Source of the DNA: a bacterium UBP8_UBA6595
Lineage (GTDB): Bacteria; Margulisbacteria; Marinamargulisbacteria; UBA6595
Length of the DNA stretch: 17,646 bases
Assembly (NCBI GenBank): GCA_002433595.1
Contig: DJIL01000031.1
Span: forward strand, 18,100 to 35,745
Direction: 5' to 3'
The notes under the pieces are model-generated. The model was not told the origin of the DNA, made no database searches, and saw only the letters and a program-made list of their open reading frames with translations. Shown here one piece after another: positions 1 through 6,625 of the stretch. The position numbers were made by a program, and so were the translations under genes. Every line of letters starts with the position of its first letter. Position 1 is the first letter of the stretch.

Positions 1-1080
1 ACTCAAGACCAGACTCAATCAGGATCTCGACGATCTTCATTTCAAGCAGAATTTAATAACGAAAGTTTAAGCAATGCAGAAATTATTAACAAGCGTCGCG
101 TGATTAATGGGTATGATGATGGGTTAATGCAAGTGTCCCCGCTTAAACACCCATGGGCACGTGAAATTTTTAAAAATATGCAACGCAACAACTGGGTCGC
201 AGAGGAAGTGCCGTTTCAAAAAGACAAAGAACAATGGGAAAATGGTTCGTTAACAGATCAAGAAAAAGAGACTTTTTTACGCGCGTTAGCCTTTGCGTCC
301 AATTTAGACGGGTTGCTAGTACACTCACTGAGCGAAATTATTAAGCCTAACATCACCAGTCCCGAAGTATCCCTTGCTATTGCACGTCAGATTTATGAAG
401 AGTGCCTCCATGTAGACAGTTACTCCGTTATGATTGAAGCCGTAGGTTTAAACCCTGAAGATGTTTACGGATTATATCGCCGTGATAAATCTTTGTACTA
501 TAAAAACAAGCGTGTGTGGGAGTCTATGTTTAAAATCAAACGGCCTGATTTTGATACACAAAAGATAGAGGATGCTAAATTATTTTTAGAGGCATGTACG
601 ACAAATTTAATTTTTGAAGGCATATTCTTTTTTAGTGCGTTTTTGGTATTTTACAATTTTGGCCGCCACAAAAAGATGCCTGGTTCAAAAGAAATGATTC
701 AGTTTATCAACCGAGATGAAGACTTGCATGTGCAATTATTCATTAATATTATTAATGAAATTAAACGTGAACAGCCGGAATTATGGACGCAAGATGTGCA
801 AGAAAAAATGTCAAAAAATGTTATTGATGCTGTACAAATGGAGTATGAATGGGGATGTTCCTGTATTGGAGACGGCATTTTAGGTATTACCCCAGACACA
901 TTAAAAGACTATATTCAATTTATTGGTGATTTACGGCTCACAGCCATTGGCCTACCTAAAGTTTTTAATTCTAAAAACCCATTTCCATGGATTGATGAGT
1001 TTACTCAAGGCAATATGATTGAGGTTAACTTTTTTGAAGGTACGGTTCGGGAATACCAGTCCGGTAGTCTGGAGTGGTAA
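1..1080 (+). CDS. nrdB: Class I ribonucleotide reductase, small (beta) subunit, 5' end outside the window
   Basis: Beta subunit of aerobic ribonucleotide reductase, which houses the diiron-tyrosyl radical used by the alpha subunit to make deoxyribonucleotides in the cytosol. The frame is open to base 1, and the GTG at 100 is internal: the residues before it end in NKRRVINGYDDGL, matching the conserved KRR-I-G start of the family fold. Counting from base 1, the metal ligands are D103, E134, H137, E206, E240 and H243, and the radical tyrosine is Y141 in the E-x2-H-x3-Y motif. The spacing of D103-E134 (31) and E206-E240 (34) equals that of E. coli NrdB. The C-terminus YQSGSLEW resembles the tail that docks on NrdA. 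The Tyr argues against the radical-Tyr-free class Ic type. The partner nrdA is not in the window and may lie upstream. pyrC follows after 7 bases. Confidence 0.96.
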   Translation, partial: TQDQTQSGSRRSSFQAEFNNESLSNAEIINKRRVINGYDDGLMQVSPLKHPWAREIFKNMQRNNWVAEEVPFQKDKEQWENGSLTDQEKETFLRALAFASNLDGLLVHSLSEIIKPNITSPEVSLAIARQIYEECLHVDSYSVMIEAVGLNPEDVYGLYRRDKSLYYKNKRVWESMFKIKRPDFDTQKIEDAKLFLEACTTNLIFEGIFFFSAFLVFYNFGRHKKMPGSKEMIQFINRDEDLHVQLFINIINEIKREQPELWTQDVQEKMSKNVIDAVQMEYEWGCSCIGDGILGITPDTLKDYIQFIGDLRLTAIGLPKVFNSKNPFPWIDEFTQGNMIEVNFFEGTVREYQSGSLEW

Positions 1081-1087
1081 TCAGTGT

Positions 1088-2407
1088 ATGATTGAGTCCC
1101 TATTATTTAAGCAAATGCCGTTGGTACTACCCAGTGGCATTTTTCAAGGGGATTTATTGATTCGAAGTGGCAAAATTGAAGCGATTGGCCCTTCTTTAAA
1201 TGTGTCTGCTGAACGGATTATCCATGAGCCAGGATTAACGGTTCTCCCAGGACTAATTGACGCACATGTGCATTTTCGTGAGCCTGGCCCTACCCACAAA
1301 GAGACCATTCAAACGGGAAGTGAAGCCGCAGCTGCCGGTGGCATTACTACATTTTTTGAGATGCCAAATACAACACCCATGACAGTGGATCAAGTAACAT
1401 TGGATCAAAAAAATAAGATTGCAGCGGAAACGGCACTGGTTAATTATGCATTTTTTATTGGGGCTACAAGTCAAAACTTACACAAACTAGATGCAATTAC
1501 AGGTATTCCAGGCATTAAATTATTTGCAGGTTCATCGACTGGAGACTTATTGCTCAGCGAGCCTGATCAATGGGAACGTTTGTTTGTCAGTACCCGCCAT
1601 CGCATTAGTGTGCATTCAGAAGATGAGTCTATAATCCAAACCCGCCAAGCAACGAGTACCGGCAATGAAACAGCTAAAGACCACCCCCAAATGCGCCCCA
1701 GCGAAGCGGCTATTCGCTGTACTAAGCGGCTCACCCAGTTGGCCATTCGTCATCAAAAACAGCTGCATATTTGCCATTTAACCACCGCAGAAGAGGCTCA
1801 GTATTTACAACAACTTAATTCGCCCTATATAACGTGTGAAGTTACACCTCAACATTTATTTTGCAATTCCGATGATTATTTAAAATGGGGAACTTATTTG
1901 CAAATTAACCCACCGATTCGGGATGCTCGGCATCAATCGGCTTTATGGAAAGCGCTCTTATCCGGAACAATTCCCATGATTGCGAGTGATCATGCCCCCC
2001 ATCAGCGAGATGAAAAAGAACAACCCTATGGAAAAGCGCCCTCGGGTATGCCCATCGTACAGCTAACGGTTCCGTTGTTGCTAGATGCCATGAATTCAGG
2101 GCAATTTAAACTTGACGATATCGTTCGCTGGTGTGCATACAATCCCAGTGAAATTTATGGTATTGCCAATAAAGGGCGGCTGGCTGTTGGCTATGATGCC
2201 GATATTACGCTCGTTGATCTTAAACGTACACGAACTGTCCAATCGAGCCAACTATTATCTAAGTCTAATTGGTCTGTATTTGAGGGTAAAACACTAACAG
2301 GCTGGCCCATTATGACGATTGTAAATGGTCAACTAGTCTATGAAGATGGTGCCTGTTATGCGAATCCGCACAGTGCACAAGCGGCAAAATTTCATACCGT
2401 TGTCTAA
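1088..2407 (+). CDS. pyrC: Dihydroorotase (pyrimidine biosynthesis)
   Basis: Cytosolic amidohydrolase that closes N-carbamoyl-aspartate to dihydroorotate, step 3 of de novo pyrimidine synthesis. I start it at the ATG at 1088, with GGAG at 1071-1074; a longer frame from 1019 would run into nrdB and adds no conserved residues. The product is 439 aa, usual for the long (multifunctional-type) family. Metal-site features are H60-x-H62-F-R64 in DAHVHFREPG, the probable carboxylated Lys K144 in GIKLFAGSSTG, H176 (SVHSEDE), H230 (LHICHLTTAEE) and the catalytic D301 in IASDHAPH. N274 in INPPIRD and the C-terminal VGYDADITLVD strand of the amidohydrolase beta-sandwich are also present. An inactive PyrC-like paralogue is unlikely because all ligands are kept. 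The gene lies between nrdB and a radical SAM gene, so two nucleotide-supply genes are probably co-transcribed. Confidence 0.95.
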   Translation: MIESLLFKQMPLVLPSGIFQGDLLIRSGKIEAIGPSLNVSAERIIHEPGLTVLPGLIDAHVHFREPGPTHKETIQTGSEAAAAGGITTFFEMPNTTPMTVDQVTLDQKNKIAAETALVNYAFFIGATSQNLHKLDAITGIPGIKLFAGSSTGDLLLSEPDQWERLFVSTRHRISVHSEDESIIQTRQATSTGNETAKDHPQMRPSEAAIRCTKRLTQLAIRHQKQLHICHLTTAEEAQYLQQLNSPYITCEVTPQHLFCNSDDYLKWGTYLQINPPIRDARHQSALWKALLSGTIPMIASDHAPHQRDEKEQPYGKAPSGMPIVQLTVPLLLDAMNSGQFKLDDIVRWCAYNPSEIYGIANKGRLAVGYDADITLVDLKRTRTVQSSQLLSKSNWSVFEGKTLTGWPIMTIVNGQLVYEDGACYANPHSAQAAKFHTVV

Positions 2408-2413
2408 ACGCTT

Positions 2414-3022
2414 ATGCAAACCTGTGTAAGCTATCAGTGTTTGCTGGATTGTCCGGGTTGCCCACTCGCAACATACGCTAAAAAGCCCCCACTCCCCCAT
2501 TCCGAAATTCCACCCTGGTTTTCAATAAGCAAGCGATGGTGCTTTCATCATATTGTTGGCGGAGAACCGTTGTTATCCAACCCATTGGAGTGGTTGATGT
2601 TGACCCAAGGACACCGAGTCCATTTATGGAGCACGGGTATTGGAAAGCCCTATTTAGACCAATTACTGCCCCATATAAACCGTATTACTCTATTTGTTCC
2701 AGCGTATGGCCGGTCCGCCTATTTAGAGCATACAGGGTATGATGGTTGGGACCAAGTCAATACGACTATTCAATGGATCCAGGATTCAAAAATACCCCTA
2801 CGCATTACAACCGTCGCACGTCCCAGTACAATTCAAACATTGCCGGAATTTTATACATGGACTCAGCAAGTTGCAAAAGCGCCCTTTCGTATTCAATATT
2901 TTCCCAATGATGACTGGAGCTCGTCTTTATCAACGGAATATATTCAGCATATGCGCAAAAAAAAGGGCTGTCGTGTTATCAAGAAAAAAGCCGGTAGCGG
3001 CTATTGTTTAGGAGTATCATAA
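2414..3022 (+). CDS. Small radical SAM protein of unknown role
   Basis: A 202-aa protein with a canonical CX3CX2C cluster motif at C9, C13 and C16 (CLLDCPGC) near its N-terminus. This motif binds the SAM-cleaving 4Fe-4S cluster of radical SAM enzymes. GGEPLL at 49-54 fits the family GGE motif that contacts the SAM amino group. The stretch at 111-136 (GWDQVNTTIQWIQDSKIPLRITTVA) resembles the mid-barrel helix-strand pattern D-x-x-x-x-I-x-x-L-x-x-x-x-I-P-x-R. At 202 aa it can form only a partial barrel. No extra cluster domain is visible; late cysteines C186 and C198 stand alone. Size and CPGC motif recall NrdG-type activases, but no glycyl-radical partner is seen and the neighbouring reductase is class I. 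The start ATG at 2414 has no clear Shine-Dalgarno. The stop codon overlaps the next ATG by one base. Family is fairly sure; substrate unknown. Confidence 0.8.
   Translation: MQTCVSYQCLLDCPGCPLATYAKKPPLPHSEIPPWFSISKRWCFHHIVGGEPLLSNPLEWLMLTQGHRVHLWSTGIGKPYLDQLLPHINRITLFVPAYGRSAYLEHTGYDGWDQVNTTIQWIQDSKIPLRITTVARPSTIQTLPEFYTWTQQVAKAPFRIQYFPNDDWSSSLSTEYIQHMRKKKGCRVIKKKAGSGYCLGVS
3010..3014 (+). promoter_or_regulatory. Ribosome binding site fixing the carbonic-anhydrase-like start
   Basis: AGGAG, 7 bases before the ATG at 3022. It lies inside the 3' end of the radical SAM gene and favours that ATG over the in-frame TTG at 3004, which has no such site and would add six residues unlike the family. 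Confidence 0.75.
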
Positions 3023-3555
3023 TGAAAAAAACAGAATTGCCCCCTTTAGTACTAAGTCAATCCCCTCGCATTCATGCATCGGCTTTTGTAGCACCCAGTG
3101 CGGATATTATTGGGGATGTGGTATTGCATGAATCGGCCTCAGTGTGGTTTTCGGCCGTGTTGCGTGGGGATATTCATTCAATTTCAGTGGGTGCCCGAAG
3201 CAATATTCAAGATGGGGTTGTGGTGCATGTTGAAAATGACCGAGGGGTAATTATTGGCGAGTCGGTCACGGTTGGGCATCGGGCGGTGCTTCATGGTTGT
3301 ACAATTGAATCGGGGGTTTTAATTGGCATGGGGGCCATTATTTTAAATGGAGCGGTTATTCAATCCGGCGCCGTGATTGGCGCAGGCGCTGTGATTAAAG
3401 AAAATACCACAGTGGGACCGAATGAATTATGGGTGGGCGTGCCCGGACGCTATGCCAAAACTATCCAGGGAGCGTATGACACCCATTTAGAATGGGCTGA
3501 AAAATATGTTCAACTCGCCCAGCATTACACCCCGCCTGGTTTTGTTGATAACTAA
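3022..3555 (+). CDS. Gamma-class carbonic anhydrase-like hexapeptide-repeat protein
   Basis: A 177-aa left-handed beta-helix protein of the YrdA/PaaY/CaiE group within the gamma carbonic anhydrases; such proteins are trimers with zinc (or iron) held between subunits. Hexapeptide repeats run from about residue 18 to 130. The three metal histidines are present: H69 (VVVHV), H86 (TVGH) and H91 (VLHGC). The conserved R48 and D50 (VLRGD) and Q63/D64 (NIQDG) are present too. A C-terminal helix (about 150-170) packs on the helix in this family. Many YrdA-type members have weak or no measured carbonic anhydrase activity, so the reaction is uncertain. It would make sense near pyrC, since bicarbonate feeds carbamoyl phosphate synthesis, but that link is inference. 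The gene is translationally coupled to the radical SAM gene (TAATG overlap) and is the last gene of the plus-strand operon. Confidence 0.9.
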   Translation: MKKTELPPLVLSQSPRIHASAFVAPSADIIGDVVLHESASVWFSAVLRGDIHSISVGARSNIQDGVVVHVENDRGVIIGESVTVGHRAVLHGCTIESGVLIGMGAIILNGAVIQSGAVIGAGAVIKENTTVGPNELWVGVPGRYAKTIQGAYDTHLEWAEKYVQLAQHYTPPGFVDN

Positions 3556-3571
3556 TTAAAAATATTACTAA

Positions 3572-4033
3572 CTAAAAACCAAATAATTTAACTTGAATCA
3601 TAGGGCTAAATGAATCAAGCAATGAAAAGCTTGAAACATGCCTTCCAGACTCTCGCCGAAGGGCCTGCCTCATGATCGAAATATTAACACCGATATAAAT
3701 ATTACGTGCCACACGGTAGAGGGCATGCTTTTCAATGACAAACCCATTTTCTTGATATGTATCTGTTTCTTGATAGTAACCACTAATGGCAGTATCCCCT
3801 AAAAAAGGAATTGGGAACCCATCAATCCCTAGATTATGATTCAGCATTCGTGTCGATGCCGTTGTATAGGGCATATTGGCTATAATGGCTAATTTATCAA
3901 TGCCCAATGGTACTTTAACGCCCATGCGCTCACTGTTACTATCACTATACACAGATGTTTGGGCAATATTAACGGCTTGAACATGCATAACACCGATAAT
4001 AAGGAAAAAAAGGATTCTACGAATCATACCCAT
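3572..4033 (-). CDS. Small exported protein, possibly an outer-membrane beta-barrel-like protein
   Basis: I do not recognise this 153-aa protein. It starts with a clear signal peptide: two arginines (R5, R6), a hydrophobic core (ILFFLIIGV) and a likely signal peptidase I site after VQA (about residue 20). The mature part has alternating patterns suggesting beta-strands (for example RNIYIGVNISIM and SPMIQVKLFGF) and ends in Phe, as many outer-membrane barrel proteins do. At about 130 mature residues it could form at most a small barrel or one repeat unit. A second ATG two codons on (4027) is an alternative start. It is the only minus-strand gene in the first 5.5 kb, tail to tail with the carbonic-anhydrase-like gene (16 bases between) and divergent from crcB, so it is probably transcribed alone. 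The localisation is inference. Confidence 0.65.
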   Translation of the reverse strand: MGMIRRILFFLIIGVMHVQAVNIAQTSVYSDSNSERMGVKVPLGIDKLAIIANMPYTTASTRMLNHNLGIDGFPIPFLGDTAISGYYQETDTYQENGFVIEKHALYRVARNIYIGVNISIMRQALRRESGRHVSSFSLLDSFSPMIQVKLFGF

Positions 4034-4075
4034 GATTCTAGCCTAAATTAATCAAAAATGCTATAGTCAATAGAA
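4034..4075. promoter_or_regulatory. Divergent promoter region between the exported-protein gene and crcB
   Basis: This 42-base gap must serve two genes facing away from each other. On the plus strand TATAGT (4062-4067) resembles a -10 box, but it lies only 8 bases before the crcB ATG, which would give an almost leaderless mRNA; I see no matching -35. On the minus strand TTGACT (4065-4070) resembles a -35 box, but no good -10 follows at the usual spacing. The gap is too short for a fluoride riboswitch, and none of its conserved sequence is visible. Confidence 0.35.
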
Positions 4076-4417
4076 ATGATAGTTGGCATAGCATTGGGTG
4101 GTGCGCTAGGAACCCTAGCTCGCTATGGATTATACTGCTGGATTAATACCCCATGGATGACCCTTGGAATTAATTGGGCCGCGTGCTTGTTTATTGGGTT
4201 TGTTTTCGGATTATCTGAATCCATTAATAGTGCCTATATCTCATGGCTCTCGATTGGTTTTTTAGGTGCCTTTAGCACATTTTCAACAGTGTCTAAAGAC
4301 GGGTTTTTATTCTTAAATACAGGTGCCTATGGCACTGCGATTCTATATATTGCTAGCAATATTATTGGTGGAATTATTGCGACTGCGTTTGGATATTACA
4401 TGGTTAAATACCTATGA
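4076..4417 (+). CDS. crcB: CrcB/Fluc fluoride ion channel
   Basis: A 113-aa inner-membrane protein with four predicted helices (about 1-20, 29-48, 56-75, 85-110). Fluc proteins work as dual-topology dimers and let fluoride leave the cell. Family signatures are the N-terminal GGALGTLARYG (8-18), the N33 in GINWAACLFIG, and above all GFLGAFSTFSTVSKDG (61-76) holding the pore-lining Phe/Ser/Thr residues. Only one crcB is visible, which suits a homodimer. The fluoride riboswitch often found before crcB is absent here. Its stop codon overlaps the start of the UGPase gene by 4 bases (ATGA), so the two are probably translated together, although no functional link between fluoride export and UDP-glucose is known to me. 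Confidence 0.93.
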   Translation: MIVGIALGGALGTLARYGLYCWINTPWMTLGINWAACLFIGFVFGLSESINSAYISWLSIGFLGAFSTFSTVSKDGFLFLNTGAYGTAILYIASNIIGGIIATAFGYYMVKYL

Positions 4418-5481
4418 GCGTCTGGCAACACTCTTTTTTAACTCAACTTCATGCGGATAGCCCCAGCCGGAACACAAGCCATGCCGTATTTCAATCATTT
4501 TTAAACCAACTCAAGCCCGATGGCCGCCCCATCCATTCCCCTACCATTGACAGCGTGTCGCCGTTACTGCCCACAGACACACTAGCGCTATCCAGTTTAA
4601 AGGATACCCACGCCCCACCTAAAACCATTGTTTTAAAACTCAATGGTGGATTAGCGACGACACTGGGTTGCCAAGGGCCCAAATGCCTGGTTATCGCAGA
4701 TACTCAACGCCAACGGTCATTTTTAGATATTATTATTGACCAGCAGGCCCATTGTCCCCATACTCAATTGTGGCTTCTCAATAGCTTTTATACGCATCCA
4801 GGCTGTAGCGATCTGCTCAATCAGCATAAAATACCCGTGTTAATTCAAAACCGGTGGCCGTGCTTAAACACAACAACACACCCAGTGACTCCCTACAACT
4901 CCGGCACCACTGAGTCTGATCATTGGGCGCCCCCGGGCCATGGTGATATTTTTTCTGTATTTCAAGATACCGGAATTCTGGATCAATGGTTGGCCAATGG
5001 GTACGAGTATTTATTTATTTCTAATTCCGATAATTTAGCCGCCACGTGGGACCCACGCTTTGTATGCCATATGCGTCAGCATCAACTCAATGCACTAGTA
5101 GAAGTAACAAGCAAAACACCTAACGACAAAAAAGGGGGCGGGTTTGTTCGCCATAAGGGGCGAATCACGCTGTTAGAGCGCGGGAATATTGACCCATGCG
5201 ATACTGCCACACACGCTATATTTGATACACTCCCTATGTTTAATACCAATTCATTATGGCTATCTATTGCGTATCTCAAAACACTAGACCCCATCGGTCT
5301 AACCCAGTTAATTGTTAATCCAAAAAAACGAAATGAAACCCCGATTATTCAACTTGAATCTGCCATGGGATCCGCCATTAAAGCACTGACGCGTGTTGGC
5401 ATTGCGCATGTTTCACGGGATCGCTTTCAACCGGTTAAAGATGCCCACGATCTTGACCGATTGCATGCCTATTTTTCGTAA
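4414..5481 (+). CDS. Eukaryotic-type UTP-glucose-1-phosphate uridylyltransferase, catalytic core only
   Basis: A nucleotidyltransferase of the UDPGP family (the eukaryotic UGP1 type, not bacterial GalU). It would make UDP-glucose from UTP and glucose-1-phosphate in the cytosol. Signatures in family order: KLNGGLATTLGCQGPK (75-90, nucleotide-binding loop), PPGHGDIF (173-180), FISNSDNLAATWD (201-213, metal-binding Asp region), EVTSKTPNDKKGGGF (230-244), MFNTNSLWLS (275-284), QLESAMGSAI (313-322) and VSRDRFQPVKDAHDL (333-347). The protein is 355 aa and stops just after this last motif. Eukaryotic enzymes, near 500 aa, carry a further C-terminal left-handed beta-helix used for oligomerisation. 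GLAT replaces the usual GLGT and SNSDN the usual SNIDN. A related sugar-1-phosphate substrate cannot be excluded. It overlaps crcB by 4 bases and converges on nspC with only 25 bases between. Confidence 0.85.
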   Translation: MSVWQHSFLTQLHADSPSRNTSHAVFQSFLNQLKPDGRPIHSPTIDSVSPLLPTDTLALSSLKDTHAPPKTIVLKLNGGLATTLGCQGPKCLVIADTQRQRSFLDIIIDQQAHCPHTQLWLLNSFYTHPGCSDLLNQHKIPVLIQNRWPCLNTTTHPVTPYNSGTTESDHWAPPGHGDIFSVFQDTGILDQWLANGYEYLFISNSDNLAATWDPRFVCHMRQHQLNALVEVTSKTPNDKKGGGFVRHKGRITLLERGNIDPCDTATHAIFDTLPMFNTNSLWLSIAYLKTLDPIGLTQLIVNPKKRNETPIIQLESAMGSAIKALTRVGIAHVSRDRFQPVKDAHDLDRLHAYFS

Positions 5482-5506
5482 TTAAAGCCTGTGAACTCGG
5501 GGAATG

Positions 5507-6625
5507 CTAACCCAAGCGTTGAACAAAGTCTGAGTAACTAAACTTTTTCATAGATACCAGTTTTTTTTCACACGTGTAGTTATAAATATCCGGCAATGCA
5601 ATGCCATTAAATGTTGTGTTTTTAACCATGGTATACGGGGCAACATCTTCAAACACGACCCGATCCCCGATTGCCAATGGTGCATCAAATCCGTAATCCC
5701 CAATAATATCACCGGATAAACACGTAACACCCGTTAGTTGGTATGTATACTTTCCCTGCGATTGACCCAAAATTCGCGGATGATAAGGCATTTCTAAAAT
5801 ATCTGGAATATGAGCGGTAGCCGATGTATCTAAAATTGCAATTAAGCCATCTCGTTCAATAATATCTAGCACCGAAGCAACCAAATACCCAACGTCCACA
5901 ACAACGCCTGTGCCTGGCTCTAAAATGACGCGTACCCCGTACCTGTTTTGCACCATAGTAATCAAGTCAATTAATCGATCAATATTGTACGTTGGGTCTG
6001 TTAATAAATGCCCCCCGCCCAAATTAATCCACTCTAAGTCTGGCAACCACTGCCCAAATTGATCATCAATGTGGCCCCATAATCGTTCCAAAACATCCAC
6101 ATGTTGACCACACAATGCATGTACGTGAAACCCCGATAAACCATCCAAACTTTGAATCACTTCCGGGTGTACACCAAACCGCGATCGGGGCCGGCAGGGA
6201 TCATACAGCGGTTGGTCAATTTCAGAATAAGCTGGATTAATCCGAATCCCACACGATACCTGCTTAGACATCAAATCCCGATACCGCAACCACTGGGGCC
6301 ATGAATTAAATACAATGTGATTGGCCATGGATTGAATAGGGCCTAGCTCTTCCGCTTTAAATGCCGGCGAATACACGTGAATATCATTGGTGATAACCGA
6401 ATGTGCCAACTGTGTTTCGTACAGTGAACTTGTAGAAACACCCGATAGATAGTCATTGCTGATCGCTAAATAATCTGGATTTGCAAAGGCTTTAATTGCC
6501 AATAGAATCTTACAGCCTGTACGGTCTTGGATATACTTTAGGCGCTTTAGATTATTAATATACTGAGCTTCATCTAAAATATAGGCAGGCGTTTTTACTT
6601 CATCAAACTTAGTCGCTTTCAACAC
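5507..6625 (-). CDS. nspC: Carboxynorspermidine/carboxyspermidine decarboxylase
   Basis: PLP-dependent alanine-racemase-fold decarboxylase that makes norspermidine or spermidine from the carboxylated precursor, an alternative to the SAM-decarboxylase route. I start it at GTG 6625, which has AGGGG six bases upstream; this gives 372 aa, the usual size. A longer frame from 6697 would lie 89 bases inside slt. Key features: PLP lysine K45 (LLAIKAFA), STSSLYE (64-70), GFHVHALCGQ (165-174), NLGGGH (201-206), EPGTG (236-240), the catalytic-Cys loop CLSGDIIGDYGF (302-313) and the family C-terminal signature PYTMVKNTTFNG (330-341). Members I recall read EPGEA where this reads EPGTG. The partner dehydrogenase (Lys1-type) is not in the window. 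It is the last gene of the minus-strand run, overlapping slt by 17 bases. Confidence 0.92.
   Translation of the reverse strand: MLKATKFDEVKTPAYILDEAQYINNLKRLKYIQDRTGCKILLAIKAFANPDYLAISNDYLSGVSTSSLYETQLAHSVITNDIHVYSPAFKAEELGPIQSMANHIVFNSWPQWLRYRDLMSKQVSCGIRINPAYSEIDQPLYDPCRPRSRFGVHPEVIQSLDGLSGFHVHALCGQHVDVLERLWGHIDDQFGQWLPDLEWINLGGGHLLTDPTYNIDRLIDLITMVQNRYGVRVILEPGTGVVVDVGYLVASVLDIIERDGLIAILDTSATAHIPDILEMPYHPRILGQSQGKYTYQLTGVTCLSGDIIGDYGFDAPLAIGDRVVFEDVAPYTMVKNTTFNGIALPDIYNYTCEKKLVSMKKFSYSDFVQRLG

Noticed and set aside
100..1080. GTG at 100 as the nrdB start
   Set aside because: The frame is open to base 1 and the preceding residues match the conserved NrdB N-terminal KRR-I-G region, so the true start is upstream of the window.
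4034..4075. Fluoride riboswitch before crcB
   Set aside because: The gap is shorter than the aptamer and none of its conserved sequence is present.
5460..5510. Terminator between UGPase and nspC
   Set aside because: Only weak, short complementarity and no U tract on either strand.
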